Below, piece after piece: positions 26,318-36,574 of a stretch of 64,000 nt of DNA. The notes under the pieces were generated by a model. The model searched no databases and was not told the DNA's origin. It was given only the letters and a program-made list of their open reading frames with translations. Numbering within the stretch: position 1 is the first letter of the stretch; the number at the start of each line of letters is the position of its first letter. Position numbers and translations under genes: made by a program. The stretch spans positions 124,001 to 188,000 of the forward strand of contig NZ_CANMQQ010000002.1 in assembly GCF_947500045.1 (NCBI RefSeq), written 5' to 3'. The stretch comes from an uncultured Ruegeria sp. (GTDB lineage Bacteria; Pseudomonadota; Alphaproteobacteria; Rhodobacterales; Rhodobacteraceae).

Positions 26318-27508
26318 ATGAACGAGATATTTACTGGCAGTTTCACCCAGCAAGAACCCATCCCTGAAGATGCGATTGAGGCAGCACTGAACGTCCTGCG
26401 TCATGGCCGTCTGCATCGCTACAACGTCCTGCCCGGAGAGTTGAGCGAAACGGCTGTGTTAGAGCAGGAATTCGCCGCTCAGATGGGCGCGAAATACTGC
26501 TTGGCTGTGTCTTCGGGAGGTTATGCTTTGGCCACGGCACTGCGGGCTGTTGACGTAAAGCCGGGTGATCCGGTTCTGACCAATGCATTCACACTTGCCC
26601 CGGTTCCCGGGTCGATTGCGTCGGTTGGCGCGAAGCCGGTTTTTGTTGGCGTGACCGAAGCGCTGACCATTGATCTGGATGATCTGGAAGCCAAGCTGGA
26701 TCAGGCGAAGGTGCTGATGCTCAGCCATATGCGCGGCCATCTGTGCGATATGGATCGACTGATGCAGATGTGCGATGCCGCTGGTGTGATCGTGATCGAA
26801 GATTGCGCCCATACAATGGGAGCGGCCTGGCGCGGGCAGTTGTCTGGGCGGCAGGGCGCGATCGGGTGCTATTCGTGTCAGACTTATAAACATGTCAATT
26901 CGGGTGAGGGTGGGTTGCTGATCACCGACAGCCCTGAGCTGGCGGCAAAGGCCACCATGCTGTCCGGATCCTATATGCTGTATGAACGCCATCTGGCGGC
27001 ACCCGATCCCGAGGTGTTCGAACAGATTAAATATACCACCCCCAACGTCTCGGGCCGGATGGACAATCTGCGCGCTGCGATTCTGCGCCCCCAACTTCGG
27101 GATCTGGACCAGCAGGTTCAACGCTGGAATGAGCGCTATGATGAAATCGAGCGTGGCTTGCGAGAGACGCCGGGTTTGACGATCGTAGAGCGACCCGACG
27201 ATGAGAGTTATGTCGGCTCGTCCATCCAGTTCCTGCTGCTGGACTGGACACCCGAGCGTATTGCCGAGGTGATTAAACGCTGCGCTGCACGCGGGGTTGA
27301 ACTGAAATGGTTTGGCGGGGCCGAGCCGTCTGGCTTTACGTCGCGCTATGACAGTTGGCGTTATGCGGACAGTGCACCTATGCCTGCAAGTGACCGGATA
27401 TTGGCCGGGATTATGGATATGCGGGTTCCGTTGACTTTCTCGCTGGACGATTGTCGCCAAATCGCGCGCATAGTTCGGGCCGAAGTCAGCGCGGTTTATC
27501 AGTCGTAA
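26318..27508 (+). CDS. DegT/DnrJ/EryC1/StrS-family PLP aminotransferase
   Basis: Fold-type I PLP enzyme of 396 residues from the family that aminates keto-sugars. Visible motifs are SSGGYALATALRA (phosphate-binding region), TNAFTLAPVPGSIASVGAKPVFV, VIEDCAHTMGA with the PLP-ring Asp, and SCQTYKHVNSGEGGLL in which Lys191 is the likely PLP lysine. No nucleotide-sugar dehydratase, epimerase or glycosyltransferase lies nearby, so substrate and pathway are open. Some family members act on cyclitols or non-sugar ketones, or are dehydratases lacking the Lys, which is retained here. A strong double hairpin follows the stop. Confidence 0.85.
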   Translation: MNEIFTGSFTQQEPIPEDAIEAALNVLRHGRLHRYNVLPGELSETAVLEQEFAAQMGAKYCLAVSSGGYALATALRAVDVKPGDPVLTNAFTLAPVPGSIASVGAKPVFVGVTEALTIDLDDLEAKLDQAKVLMLSHMRGHLCDMDRLMQMCDAAGVIVIEDCAHTMGAAWRGQLSGRQGAIGCYSCQTYKHVNSGEGGLLITDSPELAAKATMLSGSYMLYERHLAAPDPEVFEQIKYTTPNVSGRMDNLRAAILRPQLRDLDQQVQRWNERYDEIERGLRETPGLTIVERPDDESYVGSSIQFLLLDWTPERIAEVIKRCAARGVELKWFGGAEPSGFTSRYDSWRYADSAPMPASDRILAGIMDMRVPLTFSLDDCRQIARIVRAEVSAVYQS

Positions 27509-27517
27509 TCCAGCAGA

Positions 27518-27534
27518 GTGCGCTTGCAGCGCAC
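27518..27534 (+). terminator. Hairpin downstream of the DegT gene
   Basis: GTGCGCT and AGCGCAC pair perfectly around a TGC loop, ten bases after the stop. No T-run follows; it stands directly before the true terminator at 27553-27580 and may act as an RNA 3'-end block. Confidence 0.45.
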
Positions 27535-27552
27535 GCTCGATTGTTTGCGAAG

Positions 27553-27580
27553 CGCCGCCCATCATAATGGGCGGCGTTTT
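27553..27580 (+). terminator. Rho-independent terminator after the DegT gene
   Basis: A perfect ten-base-pair stem (CGCCGCCCAT at 27553-27562, ATGGGCGGCG at 27567-27576) with a CATA loop is followed by TTTT. It separates the gph/DegT transcript from the leucine catabolism genes. Confidence 0.9.
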
Positions 27581-27630
27581 GCGTTGATCTGCGCGGTGTC
27601 GTTGACCGGGGACGGATTCGCTGTTATCTG

Positions 27631-27654
27631 ATTAATGAACGCTTGTTCATTAAT
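27631..27654. promoter_or_regulatory. Perfect inverted repeat upstream of ivd, probable operator
   Basis: ATTAATGAAC (27631-27640) and GTTCATTAAT (27645-27654) are perfect inverted repeats separated by GCTT, ending seven bases before the GGAGGA ribosome site of ivd. The GAAC-N4-GTTC core and its position over the probable transcription start are typical of dimeric TetR-type repressor sites controlling acyl-CoA or branched-chain catabolism. No regulator gene is in the window and no second copy was found before the acyl-CoA synthetase operon. Confidence 0.65.
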
Positions 27655-27673
27655 GCAGTCGGAGGAGCCCCGC

Positions 27674-28837
27674 ATGTTCATGGCCACTATGCAATTCGAT
27701 CTGGGCGAAGACGTGAATGCCCTGCGTGAGATGGTACATCGCTGGGCGCAGGAACGCGTGAAACCAATGGCGGCAGAGGTCGACACATCGAACGCATTCC
27801 CGAATGAGCTGTGGAAAGAGATGGGCGAGCTTGGCTTGCTGGGCGTCACTGTGCCTGAAGAGTACGGCGGCGCGGGCATGTCCTATCTGGCGCATACCAT
27901 CGCTGTGGAAGAGGTGGCGCGGGCTTCGGCCTCGGTCTCTTTGTCTTACGGGGCGCATTCGAACCTGTGTGTGAACCAGATTAAGCTGAACGGATCAGAT
28001 GAGCAGAAACAGAAGTATTTGCCGCGCCTGATCTCGGGGGATCATGTGGGCGCGCTTGCCATGTCCGAGGCCTCGGCGGGCTCGGATGTGGTGTCGATGA
28101 AGCTGCGGGCTGAAAAGCGAAACGATCATTATCGGCTGAATGGAAACAAGTACTGGATCACCAATGGGCCGGATGCGGATACTCTGGTCGTCTACGCCAA
28201 AACCGATCCTGAAGCTGGATCAAAAGGGATCACGGCCTTTCTGATCGAGAAAGAGATGAAAGGATTTTCAACATCGTCCCATTTCGACAAGCTTGGAATG
28301 CGCGGGTCGAACACGGCTGAACTGATCTTTGAAGATGTCGAAGTGCCGTTCGAGAATGTTCTGGGTGAAGAGGGCAAAGGCGTTGCCGTCCTGATGTCCG
28401 GCCTCGACTACGAGCGTGTCGTACTGGCTGGGATCGGCACCGGCATCATGGCGGCCTGTCTGGATGAGGTCATGCCGTATCTGGCCGAGCGCAAGCAGTT
28501 TGGCAAACCGATAGGGTCGTTCCAGCTGATGCAGGGCAAGATCGCGGATATGTACACCGCGATGAACTCGGCACGGGCCTATGTCTATGAGGTCGCCAAG
28601 GCCTGCGACCGGGGGGATGTAACCCGTCAGGACGCGGCGGCGTGCTGCCTTTATGCTTCAGAGCAGGCCATGTTGCAGGCGCATCAGGCCGTGCAGGCGC
28701 TGGGCGGGGCCGGGTTCCTGTCGGATTCGCCGGTCAGCCGGATATTCCGCGACGCAAAGCTGATGGAGATTGGTGCAGGAACCAGTGAGATCCGCCGTAT
28801 GCTGATCGGCCGGGAAATGATGAACGAGATGCTGTGA
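27674..28837 (+). CDS. ivd: Isovaleryl-CoA dehydrogenase
   Basis: FAD-dependent acyl-CoA dehydrogenase of 387 residues that oxidises isovaleryl-CoA to 3-methylcrotonyl-CoA in leucine degradation (also called liuA). The family fold is clear: [50 protein letters not shown], and the C-terminal [20 protein letters not shown]. The catalytic base is in [13 protein letters not shown] (Glu247), the position used by isovaleryl-CoA dehydrogenases rather than the usual C-terminal Glu of short-chain enzymes. ATG 27674 follows GGAGGA at the right spacing. It stands apart from the rest of the pathway genes, with ompW in between on the other strand. Confidence 0.94.
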   Translation: MFMATMQFDLGEDVNALREMVHRWAQERVKPMAAEVDTSNAFPNELWKEMGELGLLGVTVPEEYGGAGMSYLAHTIAVEEVARASASVSLSYGAHSNLCVNQIKLNGSDEQKQKYLPRLISGDHVGALAMSEASAGSDVVSMKLRAEKRNDHYRLNGNKYWITNGPDADTLVVYAKTDPEAGSKGITAFLIEKEMKGFSTSSHFDKLGMRGSNTAELIFEDVEVPFENVLGEEGKGVAVLMSGLDYERVVLAGIGTGIMAACLDEVMPYLAERKQFGKPIGSFQLMQGKIADMYTAMNSARAYVYEVAKACDRGDVTRQDAAACCLYASEQAMLQAHQAVQALGGAGFLSDSPVSRIFRDAKLMEIGAGTSEIRRMLIGREMMNEML

Positions 28838-28840
28838 CGT

Positions 28841-28873
28841 AAATCCCCGCAATTCGGTGAACCACGGGGCTTT
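28841..28873. terminator. Possible bidirectional terminator between ivd and ompW
   Basis: AAATCCCCG (28841-28849) and CGGGGCTTT (28865-28873) pair with one mismatch around a 15-base loop between the convergent stops of ivd and ompW. The A-run on one side and T-run on the other would allow action in both directions, but the loop is long. Confidence 0.45.
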
Positions 28874-28884
28874 AGGCGATTGGA

Positions 28885-29490
28885 TCAGAAACGATGAACG
28901 TAGGACAGCCCGATCAGGAAGGGGTCAATCTCGGCGGTGCCGATGTCGTTGCCGTCGAGTTTGACGTCCGAGTCGATGTCGAACCAACGCACGTTCAGAC
29001 GCACCGCGCCTTTCTCGGAGACCATGTAGTCCAGACCGGCCTGCAGCGAAACGCCGAACGAGTTGTCCAATTCCAGATCACCCAGCGGAGAATCTTCGTC
29101 GAAGAAGATTGTGTAGTTCAGACCGGCTCCGACATAAGGTTTCCATGCACTGCTCGTCGGAAAGTGATAGTTCAGCGACAGAGTGGGCGGCAGATGCTTG
29201 ACGCTGCCCGCATCAACGCTGCCGCCAAGGGTGACGTCATGCTTGTAGGGGGTCGACGCCAGCAGTTCGATCCCGAGATTGTCTTGAACAAAGTATTCGA
29301 CGGTGAAGATCGGGCGAGTGTCCGAGTCAACGTCGGCGTCAAACCCAGCAAGCGAGCCATTGTCCGACTTGGGGTCCAGATAGCCGACACCGACGCCAAC
29401 GGTCCAATCGCCCTGCGACTGGGCAAAAACCGGGGCAGCCACAGCTACAAGCGCAGCAGACAGGGTCAAAGAGGCGAGTTTGTTCATCAT
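28885..29490 (-). CDS. ompW: OmpW family outer membrane protein
   Basis: Eight-stranded beta-barrel of about 201 residues including a signal peptide (MMNKLASLTLSAALVAVAAP, cleavage after VFA). The mature start GDWTVGVGVGYLDPKSDNG, the NLGIELLASTPYKHDV strand, the HLPPTLSLNYHFP block and the terminal SYVHRF, with the C-terminal Phe needed for barrel assembly, are hallmarks of OmpW. ATG 29490 gives the best spacing to AAGG; ATG 29496 directly abuts it. An FNR-like box lies about 60 bases upstream. OmpW proteins pass small hydrophobic molecules through the outer membrane. The gene separates ivd from the rest of the liu genes. Confidence 0.92.
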   Translation of the reverse strand: MMNKLASLTLSAALVAVAAPVFAQSQGDWTVGVGVGYLDPKSDNGSLAGFDADVDSDTRPIFTVEYFVQDNLGIELLASTPYKHDVTLGGSVDAGSVKHLPPTLSLNYHFPTSSAWKPYVGAGLNYTIFFDEDSPLGDLELDNSFGVSLQAGLDYMVSEKGAVRLNVRWFDIDSDVKLDGNDIGTAEIDPFLIGLSYVHRF

Positions 29491-29548
29491 ATTCATGCCT
29501 TTGCTTCTGTTGATGCGAGCGTTGTGTCTGCAGCACGAGGACATAGCC

Positions 29549-29562
29549 CTGATCTGTATCAA
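29549..29562 (-). promoter_or_regulatory. FNR/FnrL-like binding site upstream of ompW
   Basis: On the minus strand this reads TTGATACAGATCAG, matching the FNR consensus TTGAT-N4-ATCAA at nine of ten fixed positions. It lies 59-72 bases upstream of the ompW start, suitable for activation if transcription begins about 41 bases downstream of its centre. ompW is known to be oxygen-regulated in enterobacteria. Confidence 0.55.
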
Positions 29563-29626
29563 GTTTCCTTGCCGGATGTTGCCCCTGAAACGGCGTTAAG
29601 TGCTAGTAGTTTAAGGGATAATTCGC

Positions 29627-31168
29627 ATGCGTCCCTCTGAGGTCATACCGGGTTTGCGTTCTGATCGCAGTTGGGCGATTCCAGATCGGCTGAATATGGC
29701 GCGCCAATGCTTGGCGCATCCTGCAGGGCAAACTGCAATTCTGGACCTTTCGGATGGCGAAATCCGAACGATCAATTTCGCCGATTTGAATGACATGGTT
29801 GATCGCCTTGCACGGGCACTTCTGGACCAAGTCGAGCCGGGCGAGCGGGTCGGCGTGTTGCTCAGCCAGTCGCCGTGGTGCGCAGCGGCACATCTGGCGA
29901 TTTGGAAGATCGGTGCCATTTCGGTGCCGTTGTTCAAGCTGTTCAAGCGCGACGCGTTGGCATCGCGCGTTGGGGATGCGGGGGCGCGCCTTGTTCTGAC
30001 AGATGCTGAGGGTGCAGCGTTGCTGGGCGATCTGGCACAACCTTTGCTGGTTGATCAGATCGAGCGCCAAGGTGCGCCGGTGCCGTTCACCGAAACCGGC
30101 CCCGAAGACCCTGCGGTTTTGATCTACACATCGGGCACCACCGGCAGTCCCAAGGGCGCATTGCATGGACACCGCGTGTTGACAGGCCACCTGCCGGGTG
30201 TCTCGATCAGCCACAACCATCTGCGTGACGGTGATTGTTTGTGGACGCCGGCTGACTGGGCATGGATTGGCGGTTTGTTTGACGTGTTGATGCCCGGTCT
30301 TGCGCTGGGCATTCCGGTGGTCGCGGCGCGGCTTGAGAAATTCTCGCCCGAGGCCTGCGCTGATGTCATTGCGCGAGGGGACGTGCGGAACGTGTTCTTT
30401 CCGCCGACAGCGCTGCGGATGCTCAAGGCCGCAGATCAGTCGATTACCGGGTTACGCTCGGTCGCTTCTGGAGGGGAGCCGCTGGGGGCCGAAATGCTGG
30501 CCTGGGGGCAGAAGGCCTTTGGTCTGACGATCAACGAATTCTATGGCCAGACCGAGTGCAACATGGTCGTGTCCTCCTGCACCGACGATTTCCCGGCGCA
30601 GCCCGGTTGTATCGGCAAGCCAGTGCCGGGGCACGAGGTTGCGGTGATCGATGAACACGGCCAGCCTACGAATGCAGAAGGCGATGTCGCCATCCGGCGC
30701 GGCTCGGCCTCGATGCTGCTGGGATACTGGAATCGTCCAGAGGAAACAGAGGGCAAGTTCCGAGGCGATTGGCTGATCACCGGTGACCGAGGCGTGTGGG
30801 AAGGCGACTATCTGCGTTTCGTCGGGCGCGATGATGATGTGATTACATCCTCCGGGTATCGCATTGGCCCCGCAGAGATTGAGGATTGCCTGCTGACCCA
30901 CCCGGCGGTTGCAACGGTCGGAGTGGTCGGCAAGCCCGACCCGCTGCGGACCGAGATCGTAAAGGCCTATGTGGTGTTGAAACCGGGGGCCGAGGCCTCA
31001 GGGCCAGAGTTGCAGGACTGGGTCAAAGACCGTCTGGCGCAGTATTCCTACCCGCGCGAGGTGGCGTTTCTGGAGGAACTGCCGATGACAGTGACGGGGA
31101 AGGTGATCCGGAAGGAATTGAAGCGTTTAGCGAGCGAAGTGAATATTAAGAACGTGGATGCTCCATGA
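29627..31168 (+). CDS. AMP-dependent acyl-CoA synthetase in the leucine operon
   Basis: Adenylate-forming ligase of 513 residues that would convert a carboxylic acid to its CoA thioester at the cost of ATP to AMP. The P-loop-like motif is YTSGTTGSPKGA, followed by INEFYGQTECN (A5 motif), GDRGVWEGDYLRFVGRDDDV (A7-A8 hinge) and GKVIRKELKR with the catalytic Lys. It is shorter than acetoacetyl-CoA synthetase and resembles medium-chain/acetyl-type (MACS) enzymes; isovalerate or another short branched acid is a reasonable substrate given the operon, but this is inference. It begins the second liu transcript and its stop overlaps the next start in ATGATGA. Confidence 0.88.
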   Translation: MRPSEVIPGLRSDRSWAIPDRLNMARQCLAHPAGQTAILDLSDGEIRTINFADLNDMVDRLARALLDQVEPGERVGVLLSQSPWCAAAHLAIWKIGAISVPLFKLFKRDALASRVGDAGARLVLTDAEGAALLGDLAQPLLVDQIERQGAPVPFTETGPEDPAVLIYTSGTTGSPKGALHGHRVLTGHLPGVSISHNHLRDGDCLWTPADWAWIGGLFDVLMPGLALGIPVVAARLEKFSPEACADVIARGDVRNVFFPPTALRMLKAADQSITGLRSVASGGEPLGAEMLAWGQKAFGLTINEFYGQTECNMVVSSCTDDFPAQPGCIGKPVPGHEVAVIDEHGQPTNAEGDVAIRRGSASMLLGYWNRPEETEGKFRGDWLITGDRGVWEGDYLRFVGRDDDVITSSGYRIGPAEIEDCLLTHPAVATVGVVGKPDPLRTEIVKAYVVLKPGAEASGPELQDWVKDRLAQYSYPREVAFLEELPMTVTGKVIRKELKRLASEVNIKNVDAP

Positions 31169-31674
31169 TGAAGCCCAGTACACTTGTATCTTCTCTAATC
31201 ACGCTTGTTGTCTCGACAGGCTTCAGCCTGGCGGAAAATGAGAAGAATTACTCCATCTCCGAACCAGAAGAGCCTATCATTTGGATTGAAGAATGGTTTG
31301 ATGGTTGCGCGGCGTTAAGCAATTCAACGAAGGTTACCATCTCAAAAATGACACTTGATGCTGACTGTGTTGCTCAAGCGCTAGACTATTGTATCGGCAA
31401 CATCTCGTCGAACTTGGAGGAGTTGTGTCACACGGTCTTTGTTGATCATCTACAGCACAAAAGCAGTGAAATATTGAGTTCTCTGCCTGCGCAAGTCAGT
31501 CTCACAGGCTTCAATTTGAAGTCTTATGAAAGCGCCGTGGAACGTACATCAAGATCAGACTCAGAAGCTTGCGATGAAACTATGCCGGAACTGCGCTGCC
31601 AGTTGCTGGTCACAACTTTGAGGTGGCTTGACTTAAGATACGCTCAAAGGTTGCTGAAGGACAAAGGTGAATGA
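31165..31674 (+). CDS. Unrecognised secreted protein embedded in the leucine operon
   Basis: Protein of 169 residues that I do not recognise. A signal peptide is clear ([20 protein letters not shown], likely cleaved after SLA near residue 23). The mature part is acidic and mostly helical, with six cysteines (in FDGCAA, DADCVAQ, DYCIG, ELCHT, EACDE, ELRCQ), suggesting disulfides. Start and stop both overlap neighbours by ATGA-type junctions: with the acyl-CoA synthetase at 31165-31168 and with mccB at 31671-31674. G+C over 31201-31500 is about 45 percent, far below the flanking genes, and codon use differs (many TTG, CTA, TCA, AAT). This points to recent acquisition, yet it is perfectly fitted to the operon. 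No pseudogene signs. Confidence 0.7.
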   Translation: MMKPSTLVSSLITLVVSTGFSLAENEKNYSISEPEEPIIWIEEWFDGCAALSNSTKVTISKMTLDADCVAQALDYCIGNISSNLEELCHTVFVDHLQHKSSEILSSLPAQVSLTGFNLKSYESAVERTSRSDSEACDETMPELRCQLLVTTLRWLDLRYAQRLLKDKGE

Positions 31675-33278
31675 AACTCACATCCAATGCCATGCCCGCC
31701 TCTGAGGGTTTCAAGGCAAACCGTACCGCCCATCTCGACGCGCTCGCACAAATCTCTGCCGCGGCAGAGGCGGCCCGAATGGGTGGTGGTGAAAAATCCC
31801 GCGCGCGGCATGAATCCCGGGGTAAGATGCTCCCTCGTCGCCGGGTGGCGAACCTGCTGGACCCGGGGTCTCCGTTTCTGGAAATCGGCGCGACGGCGGC
31901 GCATGGGATGTATGGCGATGCCGCGCCTTGCGCCGGGGTGATCGCAGGCATCGGTCGGGTGCAGGGGCGTGAGGTCATGGTGGTGTGCAACGATGCCACC
32001 GTGAAGGGCGGCACTTATTATCCGATGACCGTCAAGAAACACCTTCGCGCGCAGGAGATTGCTGAAGAGAACCATCTGCCCTGCATCTATCTGGTCGATA
32101 GCGGCGGTGCGAACCTGCCCAATCAGGATGAAGTCTTTCCCGACCGGGATCACTTTGGCCGTATCTTCTATAACCAAGCGCGGATGAGCGCGAAGGGGAT
32201 TGCGCAAATCGCCGTTGTGATGGGCTCGTGCACCGCAGGCGGCGCTTATGTGCCTGCGATGTCCGATGTGACGATCATCGTGAAAGATCAGGGGACGATC
32301 TTTCTGGCCGGACCACCGTTGGTCAAGGCTGCGACGGGTGAGGTGGTCACGGCCGAAGATCTGGGCGGCGGGGACGTGCATACGCGCCTGTCCGGTGTGG
32401 CAGATTATCTGGCCGAAGATGATGCACACGCGCTGGCCTTGGCCCGACGCGCGGTTGTGTCATTGGGGGGTGCAGGGCTGAAGCCTGGCCTACGGTTCGA
32501 GGCGCCTGAAGACCCAGCCTATGATCCAGATGAAATACTGGGGGTTGTCCCCGCAGATCTGCGTACGCCCTACGATATCCGCGAGGTGATTGCGCGTCTG
32601 GTCGATGGCTCTCGGTTCGATGAGTTCAAGCCTCGGTTTGGTGAGACGTTGGTAACCGGGTTCGCCCATGTCAAAGGCTGCCCGGTTGGGATAATTGCCA
32701 ACAATGGCGTGTTGTTTTCCGAGGCCGCGCAGAAGGGTGCGCATTTTGTCGAGCTGTGTTCTCAGCGCAAAACTCCGCTGGTGTTCCTGCAGAATATCAC
32801 CGGTTTCATGGTCGGTCGGAAATACGAAAACGAGGGCATCGCGCGGCATGGGGCCAAGATGGTCACGGCAGTTGCGACGACGAGCGTCCCCAAAATCACC
32901 ATGTTGGTCGGGGGGTCTTTCGGGGCTGGAAACTACGGCATGGCAGGGCGGGCCTATCAGCCACGTTTCCTGTGGTCATGGCCAAATTCCCGTATTTCCG
33001 TGATGGGAGGCGAACAGGCCGCAGGCGTCCTGGCCACCGTGAAACGCGACGGGATTGAGCGGCAGGGGGGCTCATGGTCCGACCAGGAAGAGGCCGAATT
33101 CAAACGCCCGACGCTGGAGATGTTCGAAGAGCAATCGCATCCGCTGTATGCCTCGGCCCGTCTCTGGGATGACGGCATCATCGACCCGCGTAAAAGTCGT
33201 GATGTTTTGGCCCTGTCCCTGAGCGCCGCGCTGAACGCCCCGATCGAGGAGACACGTTTCGGCGTGTTCAGGATGTAA
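31671..33278 (+). CDS. mccB: Methylcrotonyl-CoA carboxylase beta (carboxyltransferase) subunit
   Basis: Carboxyltransferase subunit, 535 residues, moving the carboxyl group from biotin to 3-methylcrotonyl-CoA (liuB). Typical segments are [22 protein letters not shown] near the N-terminus (shown here split across the conserved basic region), [48 protein letters not shown] [20 protein letters not shown], and [15 protein letters not shown]. The [15 protein letters not shown] block is diagnostic of MCC over propionyl-CoA carboxylase. It works with MccA encoded 430 bases downstream; the ASCH gene lies between them. Confidence 0.95.
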   Translation: MKLTSNAMPASEGFKANRTAHLDALAQISAAAEAARMGGGEKSRARHESRGKMLPRRRVANLLDPGSPFLEIGATAAHGMYGDAAPCAGVIAGIGRVQGREVMVVCNDATVKGGTYYPMTVKKHLRAQEIAEENHLPCIYLVDSGGANLPNQDEVFPDRDHFGRIFYNQARMSAKGIAQIAVVMGSCTAGGAYVPAMSDVTIIVKDQGTIFLAGPPLVKAATGEVVTAEDLGGGDVHTRLSGVADYLAEDDAHALALARRAVVSLGGAGLKPGLRFEAPEDPAYDPDEILGVVPADLRTPYDIREVIARLVDGSRFDEFKPRFGETLVTGFAHVKGCPVGIIANNGVLFSEAAQKGAHFVELCSQRKTPLVFLQNITGFMVGRKYENEGIARHGAKMVTAVATTSVPKITMLVGGSFGAGNYGMAGRAYQPRFLWSWPNSRISVMGGEQAAGVLATVKRDGIERQGGSWSDQEEAEFKRPTLEMFEEQSHPLYASARLWDDGIIDPRKSRDVLALSLSAALNAPIEETRFGVFRM

Positions 33279-33279
33279 G

Positions 33280-33705
33280 ATGAACGTTTCTTTGAATGAT
33301 GTCATGGCCCGCTACCCGGGCGCTCAGACTTTCAAGTTTGGGGACAACGCAACGTTGAGCGCGGAGCTTTTGGCCTTAGTGCGTGCGGGCCGGAAAACGG
33401 CAACCTGCGGTGCATTACGCGATTATCCCGAAGGTAGCCCTGACACCCCAGTTGTCGGGCGGCGGGATATCGCTTTGGAATGGGATGATCGTCCGGCGTT
33501 GGTTATAGAAACGGTCGCGGTTTCGACCTGCCGATACTGCGATGTGACCGAAGATTTCGCCTTGGCCGAGGGTGAAAACAAGACGTTTGAGGGATGGCGC
33601 GAAGACCATCGCCGGTATTTCGAACGTAATGGCGGATTTGATCCCGAGATGGAATTGCTGTGTGAGCGCTTCCGACTAGTCGAAGATCTTGCGGTTGAGG
33701 GGTAA
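33280..33705 (+). CDS. ASCH domain protein
   Basis: Protein of 141 residues with one ASCH (PUA-like) domain: a start resembling YPGAQTFKFGDNATLSAELL, the core LVRAGRKTATCGALRDYPEG, then a beta-rich middle (VVGRRDIALEWDDRPALVIET) and the family C-terminal helix EGWREDHRRYFERNGGFDP. ASCH domains are thought to bind RNA or modified nucleotides, and some hydrolyse N4-acetylcytidine, but this member has no proven role. It sits one base after mccB and three bases before mccA, so it is co-translated with the two carboxylase subunits. Confidence 0.88.
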   Translation: MNVSLNDVMARYPGAQTFKFGDNATLSAELLALVRAGRKTATCGALRDYPEGSPDTPVVGRRDIALEWDDRPALVIETVAVSTCRYCDVTEDFALAEGENKTFEGWREDHRRYFERNGGFDPEMELLCERFRLVEDLAVEG

Positions 33706-33708
33706 GCC

Positions 33709-35637
<1,929 letters not shown>

Positions 35638-35716
35638 TCTGTTCGGCCCGTGCATTGCGTGGCACAGTCGGGTCATCCGTATTTGAAACGAGAAGAAGCC
35701 GGGAAGGGATGCGCAT

Positions 35717-36571
35717 ATGAAAGAACGGGTCGAGATTTTTGAGGTCGGGCCGCGGGACGGTTTGCAGAATGAACAGCGCGAAATTCCGGTGGCCGAGAAG
35801 GTAGCGCTTGTTGATTGTCTCAGCAAAGCAGGATTCAGCCGTATCGAAGTGGCGAGTTTTGTGTCTCCGAAATGGGTGCCTCAGATGTCCGGCAGCGGTG
35901 CGGTTCTGGGGGGGATCACGCGGGCAGCGGGCGTGCGCTATGGGGCGCTGACGCCGAACATGCGTGGCTATGAGGACGCGCTTACCGCAAAGGCGGATGA
36001 GATCGCTGTATTTGCATCGGCGTCCGAAGGATTTTCGAAAGCAAATATCAACGCGACCATTGCCGAATCCATTGAGCGGTTTGTCCCGATCCTTGAGGCC
36101 GCGCGGCATATCGATCTGCCGGTTCGGGGTTATGTCTCTTGCGTGACCGATTGCCCTTATGATGGACCGATCCCGCCCGAGAGGGTGGCCGAGGTGGCGG
36201 ACGCTCTGTTTGCCCATGGCTGCTATGAGATTTCGCTGGGTGATACGATCGGGCAGGGGGCCCCGGACAAGATTGCCCATATGCTGTTGGCCGTGCGCGA
36301 ACGCGTACCGGTTACCCGGCTTGCGGGTCATTTCCACGACACCAATGGGCGGGCGATCGACAATATCGATGCCTCGCTGGCGCTGGGCGTGCGTGTATTT
36401 GATGCAGCCGTAGGCGGGCTGGGCGGTTGTCCTTATGCCCCTGGGGCGGCAGGCAATGTCGCGACCGAAGCAGTTGCCGCGCATTTGGAACGGCTGGGGT
36501 ATGAGACCGGTCTGGACGCGTCTGTTTTGGAACAGGCGGCCGAAATGGCGCGGGCGATGCGGGCGGAATAG
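35717..36571 (+). CDS. liuE: Hydroxymethylglutaryl-CoA lyase
   Basis: Last enzyme of leucine degradation, 284 residues, splitting HMG-CoA into acetyl-CoA and acetoacetate. It opens VEIFEVGPRDGLQNEQREIP, the metal- and substrate-binding motif of the HMGL/homocitrate-synthase-like TIM barrel. GHFHDTNGRAIDN carries the metal-binding HxH-type histidines, and GGLGGCPYAPGAAGNVATE holds the catalytic Cys loop of lyases. It follows mccA after 79 bases without a terminator and precedes liuC by three bases. Confidence 0.96.
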   Translation: MKERVEIFEVGPRDGLQNEQREIPVAEKVALVDCLSKAGFSRIEVASFVSPKWVPQMSGSGAVLGGITRAAGVRYGALTPNMRGYEDALTAKADEIAVFASASEGFSKANINATIAESIERFVPILEAARHIDLPVRGYVSCVTDCPYDGPIPPERVAEVADALFAHGCYEISLGDTIGQGAPDKIAHMLLAVRERVPVTRLAGHFHDTNGRAIDNIDASLALGVRVFDAAVGGLGGCPYAPGAAGNVATEAVAAHLERLGYETGLDASVLEQAAEMARAMRAE

Positions 36572-36574
36572 GGC

